A stretch of 64,000 nucleotides of DNA from JAGTVG01 sp963820995 (GCA_963820995.1 CAWGCL010000002.1:186001-250000); one strand, 5' to 3'. Positions 52,147-61,940 are shown, counted from the stretch's first letter. Notes: generated from the sequence alone by a model not told the origin. Program-made: numbers and translations.

Positions 52147-53452
52147 GAATCTCTTTTCTTCCTATGCTAATATAATTAAATCCATATTTTCTCATGGTAT
52201 CAAGCTCATATAAATTCCGTCCATCAAATATCACTCTGTTTTTCATAAGTGATTTCATCCTGTCAAACTGTGGGGTTCTGAAAACCGGCCATTCAGTAAC
52301 TATTAACAATGCATCTGCATCCTTCAAGGCCTCATATTCATCCTTACAAACAACTACATTGGGTAGCGATAAATTTATTACATTCTCAGCAGCCTCTGGA
52401 TCATAAGCTTTGATCAGTGCCCCTTCATTGACCAATTCTTGAATATTTGCAAGTGAAGGTGCTTCCCGAATATCGTCTGTGTAGGGTTTAAAGGCTAATC
52501 CCCAAACAGCAATCGTCTTTTCTTTCAGGTCCTGTTTAAAATATGTTTTTATTTTTTGGATAAGCTTGATTTTTTGGCTTTCATTTATTGACATAACAGC
52601 ATTCAGGATCTTAAAATCGTAATTTGCTTCATCAGCTGTTTTAGCCAAAGCCTGCACATCCTTGGGGAAACAACTACCACCATAACCAATACCGGCAAAA
52701 AGGAATCTCTTCCCAATTCTACTATCGGTTCCAATACCCTTTCTGACCATATCTACATCGGCACCTAATATCTCGCAAAGATTGGCTATTTCATTCATAA
52801 ATGTAATTTTTGTCGCCAGAAATGAATTTGCAGCATATTTGGTCATTTCTGCAGATCTTTCATCCATGATCAATACTGGGTTACCCTGTCTGACAAGTGG
52901 TGCATATAATTCTTTCATTATATCAGCAGCTTTTTCAGAGGAAGTACCAATGACAACACGATCCGGTTTCATAAAATCATCTACAGCAACTCCTTCCCTT
53001 AAAAACTCCGGATTAGAAACTACATCGAATTCAAAATTGGCCTTTTGGGATACAGTATTTCTAACCAGTTCTGTCGTACCAACAGGTACCGTAGATTTAT
53101 TAACTATAATTGTATATTCTGATATTAAAGATCCAAGTTTTCCAGCCACATCTATCACGTAATTCAGGTCAGCTGATCCATCTTCATTTGGTGGTGTTGG
53201 CAATGCCAGAAAAATAACCGTTGATCCTTTTATACCTTCTGCTAAATTTGTAGTAAATTTCAACCTGCCTTCCCGCTGATTCCTTTGAAAAAGAACCTCC
53301 AGACCAGGTTCATATATTGGAATTTTACCACTCCTGAGGCTATCCATTTTCCTCTTATTTATATCTATGCAGGTCACATAATTTCCCGTTTCAGCAAAAC
53401 AGGTCCCGGTAACTAATCCGACATAACCGGTTCCAATTATTGAAATCTTCAT
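52139..53452 (-). CDS. ugd: UDP-glucose 6-dehydrogenase
   Basis: 437-residue NAD enzyme oxidising UDP-glucose to UDP-glucuronate. It shows GTGYVGLVTGTCFAETG at the NAD site, NKSTVPVGT, NPEFLREG, and GIGYGGSCFPKDV with the catalytic cysteine C261. WGLAFKPYTDDIREAPS and IFDGRNLY complete the C-terminal domain. It opens the ugd-uxs-rfbB-rfbA run; divergent from rpsU. Confidence 0.96.
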   Translation of the reverse strand: MKISIIGTGYVGLVTGTCFAETGNYVTCIDINKRKMDSLRSGKIPIYEPGLEVLFQRNQREGRLKFTTNLAEGIKGSTVIFLALPTPPNEDGSADLNYVIDVAGKLGSLISEYTIIVNKSTVPVGTTELVRNTVSQKANFEFDVVSNPEFLREGVAVDDFMKPDRVVIGTSSEKAADIMKELYAPLVRQGNPVLIMDERSAEMTKYAANSFLATKITFMNEIANLCEILGADVDMVRKGIGTDSRIGKRFLFAGIGYGGSCFPKDVQALAKTADEANYDFKILNAVMSINESQKIKLIQKIKTYFKQDLKEKTIAVWGLAFKPYTDDIREAPSLANIQELVNEGALIKAYDPEAAENVINLSLPNVVVCKDEYEALKDADALLIVTEWPVFRTPQFDRMKSLMKNRVIFDGRNLYELDTMRKYGFNYISIGRKEIHD

Positions 53453-53568
53453 ATAATTATAATTTTAATAGTAAAAGTAATATTTTTGCGCGAATAATAA
53501 AGCTTTTTACCATTTTATTTACCTTAAGATGAAGAATACACTTGTAAGGAATTTTCCTTTATTTATTT

Positions 53569-53596
53569 TTGATTTCAGATAAGTTCATTACCTTTG
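53569..53596 (+). promoter_or_regulatory. Bacteroidota-type promoter of rpsU
   Basis: TTG (53569-53571), 17 bases, then TACCTTTG (53589-53596), an exact TTG-N17-TA-NN-TTTG match to the -33/-7 promoter class of Bacteroidota. Start of transcription should fall a few bases later, about 20-25 bases before the rpsU ATG at 53625. A second -7-like TATTTTTG lies at 53481-53488. Confidence 0.75.
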
Positions 53597-53624
53597 CAGT
53601 CCGTTTCTGAATAAAAGTAAAAGA

Positions 53625-53819
53625 ATGATTATAATAAACGTTAAAGAAAACGAATCGATTGACAAGGCTCTGAAAAGATTCAAAAAGAAATTTGAAAGAA
53701 CTGGAGTACTTAAGGAAGTACGTGCAAGGTCTTTTTATGAGAAGCCAAGCATTAAAAAAAGGGCTGTTCGCATAAAAGCTGCATACAGGCAAAAAATGCA
53801 AACTCAAGAAAGTCAATAA
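53625..53819 (+). CDS. rpsU: 30S ribosomal protein S21
   Basis: 64-residue basic protein of the small subunit. MIIINVKENESIDKALKRFK and the basic RARSFYEKPSIKKRAVRIKA are family marks. The spacing to xerC is 45 bases and the order rpsU-xerC-hpf is typical of Bacteroidota. Confidence 0.95.
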   Translation: MIIINVKENESIDKALKRFKKKFERTGVLKEVRARSFYEKPSIKKRAVRIKAAYRQKMQTQESQ

Positions 53820-53864
53820 TCCTTTACTTTTCGCAAAAAAATCATTAAGTTAGTTTTCCGTTGA

Positions 53865-54764
53865 ATGGTGGGAATATACTTGATGGTAAATTCATTTCTT
53901 AAATATCTGCAGTACGAAAAAAGATACAGTCAGCATACCATCACATCCTATAGTACTGACCTCGAACAATTTAGTAAGTTCATAATATTCCATTATTCCG
54001 GTACAAAAATTGAAGAAGCTGATCATAAAATAATAAGGGAATGGCTCGTTTCCCTGATGGAAGAAAATAATAATCCAAGATCCATAAATCGTAAAATTGC
54101 TTCCTTAAGGTCTTATTATAAATTTCTTTTAAAACAACAACTGATTGAACGTGATCCTACACTGAAAATCAGGATTCTGAAATCCCCAAAAAATATTCCG
54201 CAATTTGTGAAAGAAGTAGATATAATCCGCATTCTGGATGAACACGATTACGGAGAAGGCTTTGAGGGCATAAGAGATAAATTGTTATTAGAGTTATTGT
54301 ATGGCACAGGGATTCGGCTTGCTGAACTAATTAATATTAAGGAAAATGACATTAATTATTATGATGAATCTATAAAAGTGTTAGGTAAGCGGAACAAGGA
54401 AAGAATCATTCCCTTATCAAAGGAACTGATAATCCTGATAAAAAAATATAATACAGAAAAAAGAAAGAATTTCGCCACAAACGAAATTGATCATATTATC
54501 GTTACTAATAAAGGGAGCAAATGCTATCCTATGATGGTTTATCGCACAGTGAAAAAATATCTAGATATTTTTACTACAATTGATAAAAGAAGCCCTCATA
54601 TTTTAAGGCATACATTTGCAACCCATTTGTTAAATAAAGGTGCTGAGTTAAATGCCGTAAAGGATTTATTGGGTCATACCAGTCTGGCTGCGACTCAGGT
54701 TTATACACATAATTCGCTTGAAAAACTTAAAAAGGTGTTTGATCAAGCACATCCAAAAGCTTAG
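53865..54764 (+). CDS. xerC: XerC/XerD-type tyrosine recombinase
   Basis: 299 residues. The N-terminal SAM-like domain (FLKYLQYEKRYSQHTITSY) is followed by the catalytic domain with all expected residues: GTGIRLAEL (R151), LGKR (K175), PHILRHTFATHLL (H245, R248), LLGHTSLAATQVYTH (H271 and nucleophile Y280). The start may be the seventh codon (MVNSFLKYL). Its place in the rpsU-xerC-hpf cluster marks it as the chromosomal dimer-resolution enzyme rather than a phage or transposon integrase. Confidence 0.9.
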   Translation: MVGIYLMVNSFLKYLQYEKRYSQHTITSYSTDLEQFSKFIIFHYSGTKIEEADHKIIREWLVSLMEENNNPRSINRKIASLRSYYKFLLKQQLIERDPTLKIRILKSPKNIPQFVKEVDIIRILDEHDYGEGFEGIRDKLLLELLYGTGIRLAELINIKENDINYYDESIKVLGKRNKERIIPLSKELIILIKKYNTEKRKNFATNEIDHIIVTNKGSKCYPMMVYRTVKKYLDIFTTIDKRSPHILRHTFATHLLNKGAELNAVKDLLGHTSLAATQVYTHNSLEKLKKVFDQAHPKA

Positions 54765-54787
54765 TTTAATTATTAAATTAATTGGTT

Positions 54788-55087
54788 ATGAAGGTACAAA
54801 TGCAATCTGTCCGGTTTGACGCTGACAAAAAACTTCTTGATTACATTCAAAAAAGAGTAGATAAACTCGACCGAATTTATGAAAGAATTACAGATGGTGA
54901 AGTTATCATGCGCGTAGAAAAGAATGATCACAGCATGAACAAAACGATTGAATTTAAAATTAACATCCCCGGAGAACAGCTTTTCGTAAAAGAAAAATCC
55001 AGAACTTTCGAAGCTGCCACCGATAAAGCTATTGAAGCATTGAAACGCCAGCTTAAGAAGTATAAAAATAAAAAAATTGGACGATAA
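54788..55087 (+). CDS. hpf: Ribosome hibernation promoting factor (HPF/YfiA family)
   Basis: 99 residues from ATG 54788 (the frame is open from TTG 54782). MKVQMQSVRFDADKKLLDYI and DGEVIMRVEKNDH are typical of the short HPF family; the tail AIEALKRQLKKYKNKK is basic. It binds the 30S decoding region in stationary phase. It lies 23 bases after xerC. The tRNA and tuf genes that often follow hpf in Bacteroidota are absent: metK converges here. Confidence 0.92.
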   Translation: MKVQMQSVRFDADKKLLDYIQKRVDKLDRIYERITDGEVIMRVEKNDHSMNKTIEFKINIPGEQLFVKEKSRTFEAATDKAIEALKRQLKKYKNKKIGR

Positions 55088-55100
55088 AATTGCCTATAAA

Positions 55101-55130
55101 TCTGTCTGCCATAGTAAGTTGGCAGGCAGA
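55101..55130. terminator. Bidirectional hairpin between hpf and metK
   Basis: TCTGTCTGCCA (55101-55111) pairs with TGGCAGGCAGA (55120-55130), 11 bp with one G-U pair and an 8-base loop. It lies between two convergent genes. Flanking T-runs are short on both strands, so termination may be only partly intrinsic. Confidence 0.6.
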
Positions 55131-55135
55131 TTATA

Positions 55136-56437
55136 CTATTTCAGACCAAACGCTTTCTTTACCTTATCTACATAATCCAGTTTTTCCCAGGTAAATAACT
55201 CTACTTCGATCTCCTTTTTTTCGATGATGCCATTGTTGGGCCTCTCAAAACTCTTTTTGACAACTTTTGGTTCCCGTCCCATATGGCCATAGGCAGCCGT
55301 CTCCTGGTAAATAGGATTTCTTAGTTTTAAATTTTTTTCTATCATTCCAGGACGAAGATCAAAAATTTGCTGGATCTTTTCAGCTATATTACCATCATTC
55401 TCTTTCACATGGCCTGTACCATATGTGTCGACAAAAACGCCCATAGGTTTAGCGACGCCGATGGCATAAGATAATTGTACCAGAATTTGATCCGCAACAC
55501 CAGCAGCCACCAGGTTTTTTGCAATATGCCTTGTAGCATAGGCGGCTGACCTGTCTACCTTACTTGGATCCTTACCTGAAAATGCACCTCCACCATGTGC
55601 TCCCTTACCACCATATGTATCCACAATGATCTTTCTTCCCGTCAAACCGGTATCACCATGAGGCCCCCCGATAACAAACTTTCCTGTCGGGTTTACAAAG
55701 TAATTGATATCATTACTAAACAGTTTTTTGATATCAGCAGGCAAATTTTTCATTACCCTGGGAATAAGTATATTAATAATATCATGTTTGATTTGACCAC
55801 ACATTTCTTCATCAGCTCTGACTTGAGCGGCATTTGTATTATCAATAGGCTTGATGAATTCATCATGTTGAGTAGATACTACGATGGTATCAATTCTGAT
55901 AGGTTTATGATCATCAGAATATTCTATTGTGACCTGGGATTTTGCATCAGGCCTGAGATACTTAATTTCGTTATTTTCCCTTCGGAGCTTGGCCAACTCA
56001 ATGAGTAAATCATGGGCAAGCGCGATGGGTAAAGGCATATAATTCTTGGTCTCCCTGGTGGCAAAACCAAACATCATACCCTGATCTCCAGCACCCTGTT
56101 CTTCTTCTTTTCCCTTTTCCACACCCCGGTTAATATCTGAGGATTGTTCATGAATAGCAGAAAGAATACCACAGGAATCCCCTTCAAACATATAATCGCT
56201 CTTCGTATAGCCAATCTTATTAATTACATTTCTTGCAATCTGTTGAACATCCAGATAGGTGTTGGCTTTTACTTCTCCAGCCAAAACGACCTGTCCGGTA
56301 GTTACCAGGGTTTCGCAAGCTACTTTGGAACCAGGATCAAATGCTAAAAAATTGTCGACCAACGCATCCGAAATCTGGTCAGATACTTTATCAGGATGGC
56401 CTTCAGAAACTGATTCAGATGTAAATAAATAAGACAT
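55136..56437 (-). CDS. metK: S-adenosylmethionine synthase
   Basis: Makes SAM from methionine and ATP. I choose ATG 56437 (MSYLFTSESVSEGHPDKVSD); an upstream ATG at 56479 would add 14 residues not seen in the family. Motifs are GHPDKVSDQISDA, GAGDQGMMFGFA, GGPHGDTGLTGRKI and DTYGGKGAHGGGAFSGKD. Length of 433 is in the Bacteroidota range. It is divergent from the crotonase gene, and a -7-like element lies just upstream. Confidence 0.96.
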   Translation of the reverse strand: MSYLFTSESVSEGHPDKVSDQISDALVDNFLAFDPGSKVACETLVTTGQVVLAGEVKANTYLDVQQIARNVINKIGYTKSDYMFEGDSCGILSAIHEQSSDINRGVEKGKEEEQGAGDQGMMFGFATRETKNYMPLPIALAHDLLIELAKLRRENNEIKYLRPDAKSQVTIEYSDDHKPIRIDTIVVSTQHDEFIKPIDNTNAAQVRADEEMCGQIKHDIINILIPRVMKNLPADIKKLFSNDINYFVNPTGKFVIGGPHGDTGLTGRKIIVDTYGGKGAHGGGAFSGKDPSKVDRSAAYATRHIAKNLVAAGVADQILVQLSYAIGVAKPMGVFVDTYGTGHVKENDGNIAEKIQQIFDLRPGMIEKNLKLRNPIYQETAAYGHMGREPKVVKKSFERPNNGIIEKKEIEVELFTWEKLDYVDKVKKAFGLK

Positions 56438-56459
56438 AATATGGATTTTTTTTGATTGG

Positions 56460-56467
56460 CAAAAATA
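56460..56467 (-). promoter_or_regulatory. Candidate -7 element of metK
   Basis: On the minus strand TATTTTTG fits TA-NN-TTTG and lies 22 bases before the chosen metK start. The -33 partner is not clear. It supports the start at 56437, since a start at 56479 would lie upstream of the element. Confidence 0.4.
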
Positions 56468-56570
56468 TAACTTAATCACATTAAATGTATACTGGAATAA
56501 AAGAATAAATTGTATGGTTTTTATTTTTACTATATTTAATCGTTCTTAGAATGAAAAATTAAATGCAGCC

Positions 56571-57350
56571 ATGAGTTCCTTTGAAAACATTCTGTTACAC
56601 ACTGAAGATCAAGTAGCCACCCTGACGATTAACAGACCTGAAAAGCTTAATGCCCTAAATAAAGATACCCTTTTAGAGATAAAATGTGCCTTTCAAAAGA
56701 TATGCCTGGATGAAAATATAAAGGCATTGATAATTACTGGTTCTGGAGAAAAGGCATTTGTGGCCGGCGCCGATATTAATGAGATTGCTGCGCTTGATGA
56801 GTCTAATGCAAGATCATTTTCAGAGAATGGCCAGGAGATCTTCAGTCTAATAGAGAATTCTGGAAAACCAGTGATCGGAGCAATTAATGGATATGCCTTA
56901 GGAGGTGGTTGTGAATTGGCTTTGTCATGCCACCTTCGAATAGCATCACTTAATGCCCAATTAGGATTGCCCGAAGCCTCCCTGGGAATATTACCAGCAT
57001 TTGGAGGTACACAGCGATTAACACGTTTAATAGGTAAAGGTCTGGCCCTCGAAATGATGTTCACCGGAAATATGATCTCTGCAGAAAGAGGAAAAGAAAT
57101 AGGTCTTGTCAACCAGATTGTTAATCATCCATCAGAACTTATCCCCGCTTGTAAAAAAATTATAAATAAAATTCTCAGGAATGCACCGCTATCTATTGGC
57201 AAGATAATATCAGCCTCAAATGCAGCCTATTCTAAAGACGGATATCTGGTAGAAACAGATTGTTTTGCTGATCTAATTAAAACCGATGATTTTATTGAAG
57301 GGACAAAAGCTTTTATCGAGAAGAGATCCCCGCAATTTAATGGATCGTAA
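56571..57350 (+). CDS. Enoyl-CoA hydratase/isomerase (crotonase) family
   Basis: 259 residues. The oxyanion loop is KAFVAGADINEIAAL; GGGCELALSCHLRIA and LGLPEASLGILPAFGG carry the two catalytic acids expected for hydratases (the second Glu in LPEAS). Crotonyl-CoA hydratase is the likely activity, but the family is broad. It lies 12 bases before the flippase gene, and function in that run is unclear. It is separate from the 33-38 kb beta-oxidation operon. Confidence 0.9.
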   Translation: MSSFENILLHTEDQVATLTINRPEKLNALNKDTLLEIKCAFQKICLDENIKALIITGSGEKAFVAGADINEIAALDESNARSFSENGQEIFSLIENSGKPVIGAINGYALGGGCELALSCHLRIASLNAQLGLPEASLGILPAFGGTQRLTRLIGKGLALEMMFTGNMISAERGKEIGLVNQIVNHPSELIPACKKIINKILRNAPLSIGKIISASNAAYSKDGYLVETDCFADLIKTDDFIEGTKAFIEKRSPQFNGS

Positions 57351-57362
57351 AGCTTTTAATTA

Positions 57363-58883
57363 ATGGGCAGATTAACATCTCTGGTTAAAGAAACCGCAAT
57401 TTATGGGGTATCCAGCATCCTTGGCAGAATGCTTAACTGGCTTCTGGTTCCTCTATATACTCAATATCTGCTTCCAGCCGAATACGGGATTGTTACTGAA
57501 CTTTATGCTTACGCAGCTTTCCTGCTGATTATATATACCTACGGTATGGAAACTGCTTTTTTCAGGTTTACCAATAAATTGGAAAATAAAAGACAATTTA
57601 TCCTGAATCAGTCACAGGCATCTGTTCTGGTCTCCAGTATTCTTTTTTCAACATTTTTGATCTTGTTTTCGACACCTCTTATAAACTATCTTGAATATCC
57701 CGGGAAAGAAAAATACATAATCTGGTTCAGTTTAATTCTTGCAATTGATGCTATTGTAGCCATTCCCTTCGCAAATCTTAGACTACAGCAGAAAGCCAAA
57801 AAGTTTGCCTGGATCAAACTTGTCAATATATTTCTTAACATCGGATTCAACCTGTTTTTTATTGTTTTATGTACTTATGTTGTGAGTAAATCGCAGGAAT
57901 CATCATTTAAGAATTTAATTACACACTTTTTTGATCAGAACGAGCTGGTAGATTATATTTTCATTTCCAACCTTATCGCCAGCGGGGCAATGCTTCTTAT
58001 ATTTTTAAAAGAAATAATTAAAATTCGCATTAAGTTAAACTGGAGTTTACTTTCGGAAATGTACAGGTACGCTTTCCCAATCATGATCATGAGCCTGGCG
58101 GGTGTAACAAATGAAATGCTCTCCAGAGCCGTCCTGAAGAAATGGTTGCCGGAAGGATTTTACCCTGGATACTCAAACCAGGCGGCTTTAGGGATTTTCG
58201 GTGCTGCTTATAAATTATCAGTTTTTATGACACTTTCTATTCAGGCATTCCGGTATGCAGCAGAACCATTCTTTTTCTCAAGGGTTAACGACAAAGACTC
58301 CAGGGATTTGTTCAGTTCGGTTATGTTCTGGTTCATAATATTCGGATCTTTCATATTGGTGGCTATTGTACTTAATCTGGACATAATTGGATTTCTGTTT
58401 CTAAGAAATGAAGCATATTGGGACGGACTGATTGTAGTTCCTATTTTACTTCTTGCCAATTTATTCCTTGGGATATATTATAATCTTTCTATCTGGTTCA
58501 AATTAACCGATAAGACATATTATGGTACCTTGATTTCGGTAAGCGGCGCAGTGCTCACCATCATATTAAATTACATTTTTATCCCTATCTGGGGCTACCT
58601 GGGAAGTTCACTAGCTACCCTTGCTTGCTATTTTTCAATGGTGGTATTTTCTTACTTTTTTGGGAAAAAACACTATCCGGTACCATACAAAATAGGAAAA
58701 TATCTGTTCTATATTATACTGGCTCTAGTATTAACCTATTTGGGCTATAATAAGCCTGAAGATTATACAATAAAGTTTAAACTCTATCAGTTTACATTAA
58801 TACTGTTGTATGTCATCATTGTGGCACTTATGGAAAGAAGGCAATTGGGATCCTTATTTAAGAAAAAAAGGAATGAAAGTTAA
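57363..58883 (+). CDS. Polysaccharide flippase (Wzx/MATE-like)
   Basis: 506-residue membrane protein with about 12-14 helices of the polysaccharide-export MOP superfamily. The N-terminus LVKETAIYGVSSILGRMLNW and the G-I-V-T-E loop (AEYGIVTELYAYAAF) are typical of the Bacteroidota lipopolysaccharide or exopolysaccharide flippase. Its end overlaps the dut start by 11 bases. It could export oligosaccharides built from the sugars made by the 49-53 kb operon. Confidence 0.9.
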   Translation: MGRLTSLVKETAIYGVSSILGRMLNWLLVPLYTQYLLPAEYGIVTELYAYAAFLLIIYTYGMETAFFRFTNKLENKRQFILNQSQASVLVSSILFSTFLILFSTPLINYLEYPGKEKYIIWFSLILAIDAIVAIPFANLRLQQKAKKFAWIKLVNIFLNIGFNLFFIVLCTYVVSKSQESSFKNLITHFFDQNELVDYIFISNLIASGAMLLIFLKEIIKIRIKLNWSLLSEMYRYAFPIMIMSLAGVTNEMLSRAVLKKWLPEGFYPGYSNQAALGIFGAAYKLSVFMTLSIQAFRYAAEPFFFSRVNDKDSRDLFSSVMFWFIIFGSFILVAIVLNLDIIGFLFLRNEAYWDGLIVVPILLLANLFLGIYYNLSIWFKLTDKTYYGTLISVSGAVLTIILNYIFIPIWGYLGSSLATLACYFSMVVFSYFFGKKHYPVPYKIGKYLFYIILALVLTYLGYNKPEDYTIKFKLYQFTLILLYVIIVALMERRQLGSLFKKKRNES

Positions 58884-59305
58884 AATCGTTAATAAATCAA
58901 ATAATCCAACTCCACAATATCAGACAAAATTATCTGCTGGTATGGACATACATGCCTTTGTCGAAAAAGACATCTATATTAAACCCCTACAGCGGATATT
59001 GGTCCCAACTGGTTTGTATTTTGAATTACCTCCGGGATATGAAGCTCAGGTAAGACCCAGAAGCGGACTGGCAGCAAAAGATGGAATTACAGTATTAAAT
59101 ACTCCCGGGACAATTGATGCAGATTATCAGGGGTGAGATTAAAGTTATCCTTATAAATCTTTCAAATGAAGAGTTTACCGTTAAGAATGGGGACAGAATC
59201 GCGCAGGTTATAGTGAGTAAATTTGAAAAAGTGGAATGGGAAAAAGTGGAAGAACTTAAGGAATCAGGAAGGGAAGCAGGAGGATTTGGAAGTACTGGGA
59301 CCTGA
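58873..59305 (+). CDS. dut: dUTPase (frameshifted)
   Basis: dUTP pyrophosphatase, which keeps uracil out of DNA and is normally essential. I choose ATG 58873 (MKVKIVNKSNN), inside the end of the flippase gene. Motifs in order are KLSAGMDIHA, VRPRSGLAAKDGI, NTPGTIDADYQG, then in the second frame RGEIKVILINLS, GDRIAQVIV and the C-terminal AGGFGSTG that closes the active site. The frames join if the C near 59128 is removed, giving DADYRGEIKV as in the family. Length is then about 144. Confidence 0.93.
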
Positions 59306-59367
59306 TTCTTGCATTTTCTTTTAAACTGATAAATTGATTTAAATTTAATATTCTAATTAGTAAAGGT

Positions 59368-59375
59368 TAATTTTG
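59368..59375 (+). promoter_or_regulatory. Candidate -7 element before the TPR gene
   Basis: TAATTTTG matches TA-NN-TTTG. It overlaps the GTG that would open the longer TPR frame, so if real, transcription starts after that GTG. This favours ATG 59438 as the start. No clean -33 is visible. Confidence 0.35.
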
Positions 59376-59437
59376 TGTGTTCAAAAAAAAACGAAACCAT
59401 TAAATCATTTAACATAGTTCCCCTCAGGAATACCTTC

Positions 59438-61198
59438 ATGTATAGTTTTATTCGGAAAATATTACCTATTCTTTTATTGGGAATATCTTTAACATTCCTG
59501 GATTATACTGACGGTTATGCGCAAAGGTCAAAAAAGAAAAAAAAGAAAAAACAAGAAGAACAGGTTGATGGAAATGTAAATAACCTCAGACTGGCTGAAC
59601 AATTTTTTACAGAGGGTGAAAAATATTTTATTCTTGAAGATTATACAAAAGCCCTTGTTTTTTTTCAGAAATCACTGGAACTGGATCCTGGAAATGCAGC
59701 TATTAATTTTAAAATATCTGAAATTTACAATATAAATAATGATCTTGATAATGCATTGATCCATGCCCTGGAAGCTGTCCGGCTCCAGGACGACAATAAA
59801 TATTACTTCTTATTATTAGCTGAAATCTATAAAAAACAGTCAGATTATGAGAAAGCGGCTGAAGTATATGAACAGCTCGTTGAACATATTCCGGGAACGG
59901 AAGAGTATCTGATCGAAACAGCTACTTTGTATATCTATTTGAATAAAATTGATGACGCATTGCGTTGTTATCGCAGGGTCGAGGATAAATTTGGAATTAA
60001 TGATCAGGTTTCTATTCAGATACAAAATATACTTTTAAAACAGAATAAACTGGATGAGGTTATAATAGAAAGCAAGAAACTTATTGAAGCTTTTCCGGAT
60101 AGACCAGAATACGTTGCAAACCTAGCAAACAAGTATATTGCTAACGATTTGTATGATGAAGCTACCGAATTGCTGGAAAATTCCATTGAAGATTTTCCCG
60201 ACAATCCAATGTTGTTAAGCCAGTTGGCTGAGGTTTATAGAAAAACAGGACGGGTTGAAGAATCCAAGGAAATTGTAGAGGTCATTTTTGAGGACCCTAA
60301 TTATAAACTTCAAGGAAAAATTCAATTTTTAGCTGCATATTTTGGAAAAGAACTATCTGATTCCGAAAAGGAGTATGTTATTGAATTAGGCAAAAAGATC
60401 ATCAACTATCATCCAAATGAACCGGATGCATATGCTATTTTCGGAGATCTTTATCAGAGCCTGGGGGAACCCGAGGAAGCAAGAATAATGTATATGAAAT
60501 CCCTGGAACTGAATCCATCCAATTTAAATGCATGGCAGAATGTCCTTGATTATGAATTCAGAACCAGTGAGTTTGATAGCGTTATAGTCCATTCTGAAAA
60601 GGCTATAACATATTTCCCCAACCAATCTTTGCTTTACTTTTATGGCGGAACGGCATATCTAAGTAAAAACGAATACAAAAAAGCAGTTCAAATGCTTGAG
60701 CCGGGAAAAAAATACTCGTCATCAAACCTTCAGCTGCTTGCCTTATTCAATGGCCAATTGGGCGACGCCTACAACGGCATGGAAGATTATGAGCAATCTA
60801 ACAAGGCCTATGAAGCAGCACTTGATTATGACCCGGATAATGACCATGTATTAAATAATTATAGCTATTTTCTATCCTTAAGAAAAGAAAAGTTAGACCT
60901 TGCCGAAAAAATGTCCAGCAAATTAGTAGAAAGAAATCCTGAAGATCCAACTTATCTTGACACATATGCCTGGGTTTTGTATAATCGTGGCAAATATGAT
61001 GATGCTAAAAAATATATAGAAAAGGCTATCGAATTTGATCAAACTGGCAGTGGTACCCTTGTAGAACATTATGGTGATATTTTATTTAAACTTGGAGAAG
61101 TAAATGAGGCAGTGAAACAATGGGAAAAGGCCAAACAACTAAATGATACGACTGATCTCCTAGATAAGAAAATAGCCGACCGAAAATTGTATGAATAA
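59438..61198 (+). CDS. Exported TPR protein
   Basis: About 586 residues from ATG 59438 (MYSFIRKILPILLLG), which opens a signal peptide ending GYAQ; the longer frame from GTG 59375 would bury it. A lysine block (RSKKKKKKKQEE) follows, then about ten or more TPR units over the whole mature chain (YTKALVFFQKSLELDP, YEKAAEVYEQLVEHIP, YEQSNKAYEAALDYDP, YDDAKKYIEKAIEFD). It overlaps the DUF4292 gene by 8 bases. The pairing with DUF4292 and EnvC-like genes is stable in Bacteroidota and points to envelope assembly, possibly of lipoproteins or peptidoglycan. Confidence 0.85.
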   Translation: MYSFIRKILPILLLGISLTFLDYTDGYAQRSKKKKKKKQEEQVDGNVNNLRLAEQFFTEGEKYFILEDYTKALVFFQKSLELDPGNAAINFKISEIYNINNDLDNALIHALEAVRLQDDNKYYFLLLAEIYKKQSDYEKAAEVYEQLVEHIPGTEEYLIETATLYIYLNKIDDALRCYRRVEDKFGINDQVSIQIQNILLKQNKLDEVIIESKKLIEAFPDRPEYVANLANKYIANDLYDEATELLENSIEDFPDNPMLLSQLAEVYRKTGRVEESKEIVEVIFEDPNYKLQGKIQFLAAYFGKELSDSEKEYVIELGKKIINYHPNEPDAYAIFGDLYQSLGEPEEARIMYMKSLELNPSNLNAWQNVLDYEFRTSEFDSVIVHSEKAITYFPNQSLLYFYGGTAYLSKNEYKKAVQMLEPGKKYSSSNLQLLALFNGQLGDAYNGMEDYEQSNKAYEAALDYDPDNDHVLNNYSYFLSLRKEKLDLAEKMSSKLVERNPEDPTYLDTYAWVLYNRGKYDDAKKYIEKAIEFDQTGSGTLVEHYGDILFKLGEVNEAVKQWEKAKQLNDTTDLLDKKIADRKLYE

Positions 61199-61940
61199 AC
61201 GCATTCTCCTATTTACCTCCCTGATCTTTCTCTTCACATCATGTAAAAAAGATTTGTTCCAATTAAATTATTCTGATAAAAAACGGCTTAAAATTGAGGA
61301 ACTAGATTTCGAATATCTTCAGGCTAAATCCAAAATTAAGTACGACGATGGAATTCAGAATTTTAACGCCAATGCCACTATACGCATCAGGCAGGACAGC
61401 TTAATCTGGATCTCAATATCCTCAACGGGTGTCGAAGCGATTAGGTCAATAATTCAGAAAGATTCAATTTTTGTTATTGATAGAATAAACAAGGAATACA
61501 GGGAATTTAGTTTTGATTCTTTACAAAGGGCGTATAATATCCCGATAGATTACCATATGGTTCAGTCGGTATTGATTGGCAATCTCATTAAAACAAGAAA
61601 AAACAATGACAAAGTACTAAAAAATGATGATTTCTTTATTTTAAAACAAAATTCTGGCAATCTGACCATCGATAACTTTGTGAATAAAAAAACCATGAAA
61701 ATCGAAAGAGTCAAAGTAAGGGAAACTCCATCAGAAAGTAATATGGAAATAAAATACGAAGATTTTCAAATGACGAATGAAATTCTCATCCCTTACAAAA
61801 ATTCAGTATTTTTGACTTATAATAGGAATAATTCAGAATTAGTATCACATTTAAATATTAATTTCAGCCGTGTAGCAATTAATGAAAAGAAAATAAAGTT
61901 CCCATTTAATATTCCAAACAGGTATGTGTCCAAAGAATAA
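61191..61940 (+). CDS. DUF4292 lipoprotein
   Basis: 249 residues with a lipoprotein signal (NKRILLFTSLIFLFTSC; lipobox cysteine at 17). The mature part opens LKIEELDFEYLQAKSKIKYD and has IRQDSLIWISISSTGVEAIR, typical of DUF4292, a family thought to have a LolA/LolB-like fold for handling lipoproteins; no ligand is proven. It overlaps the TPR gene before it by 8 bases and the EnvC-like gene after it by 17 bases, so translation may be coupled. Confidence 0.88.
   Translation: MNKRILLFTSLIFLFTSCKKDLFQLNYSDKKRLKIEELDFEYLQAKSKIKYDDGIQNFNANATIRIRQDSLIWISISSTGVEAIRSIIQKDSIFVIDRINKEYREFSFDSLQRAYNIPIDYHMVQSVLIGNLIKTRKNNDKVLKNDDFFILKQNSGNLTIDNFVNKKTMKIERVKVRETPSESNMEIKYEDFQMTNEILIPYKNSVFLTYNRNNSELVSHLNINFSRVAINEKKIKFPFNIPNRYVSKE

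Noticed and set aside
53865..54764. Tyrosine recombinase as sign of a mobile element
   Set aside because: Its position in the rpsU-xerC-hpf cluster and intact XerC/D motifs mark it as the housekeeping enzyme; no att repeats or cargo are visible.
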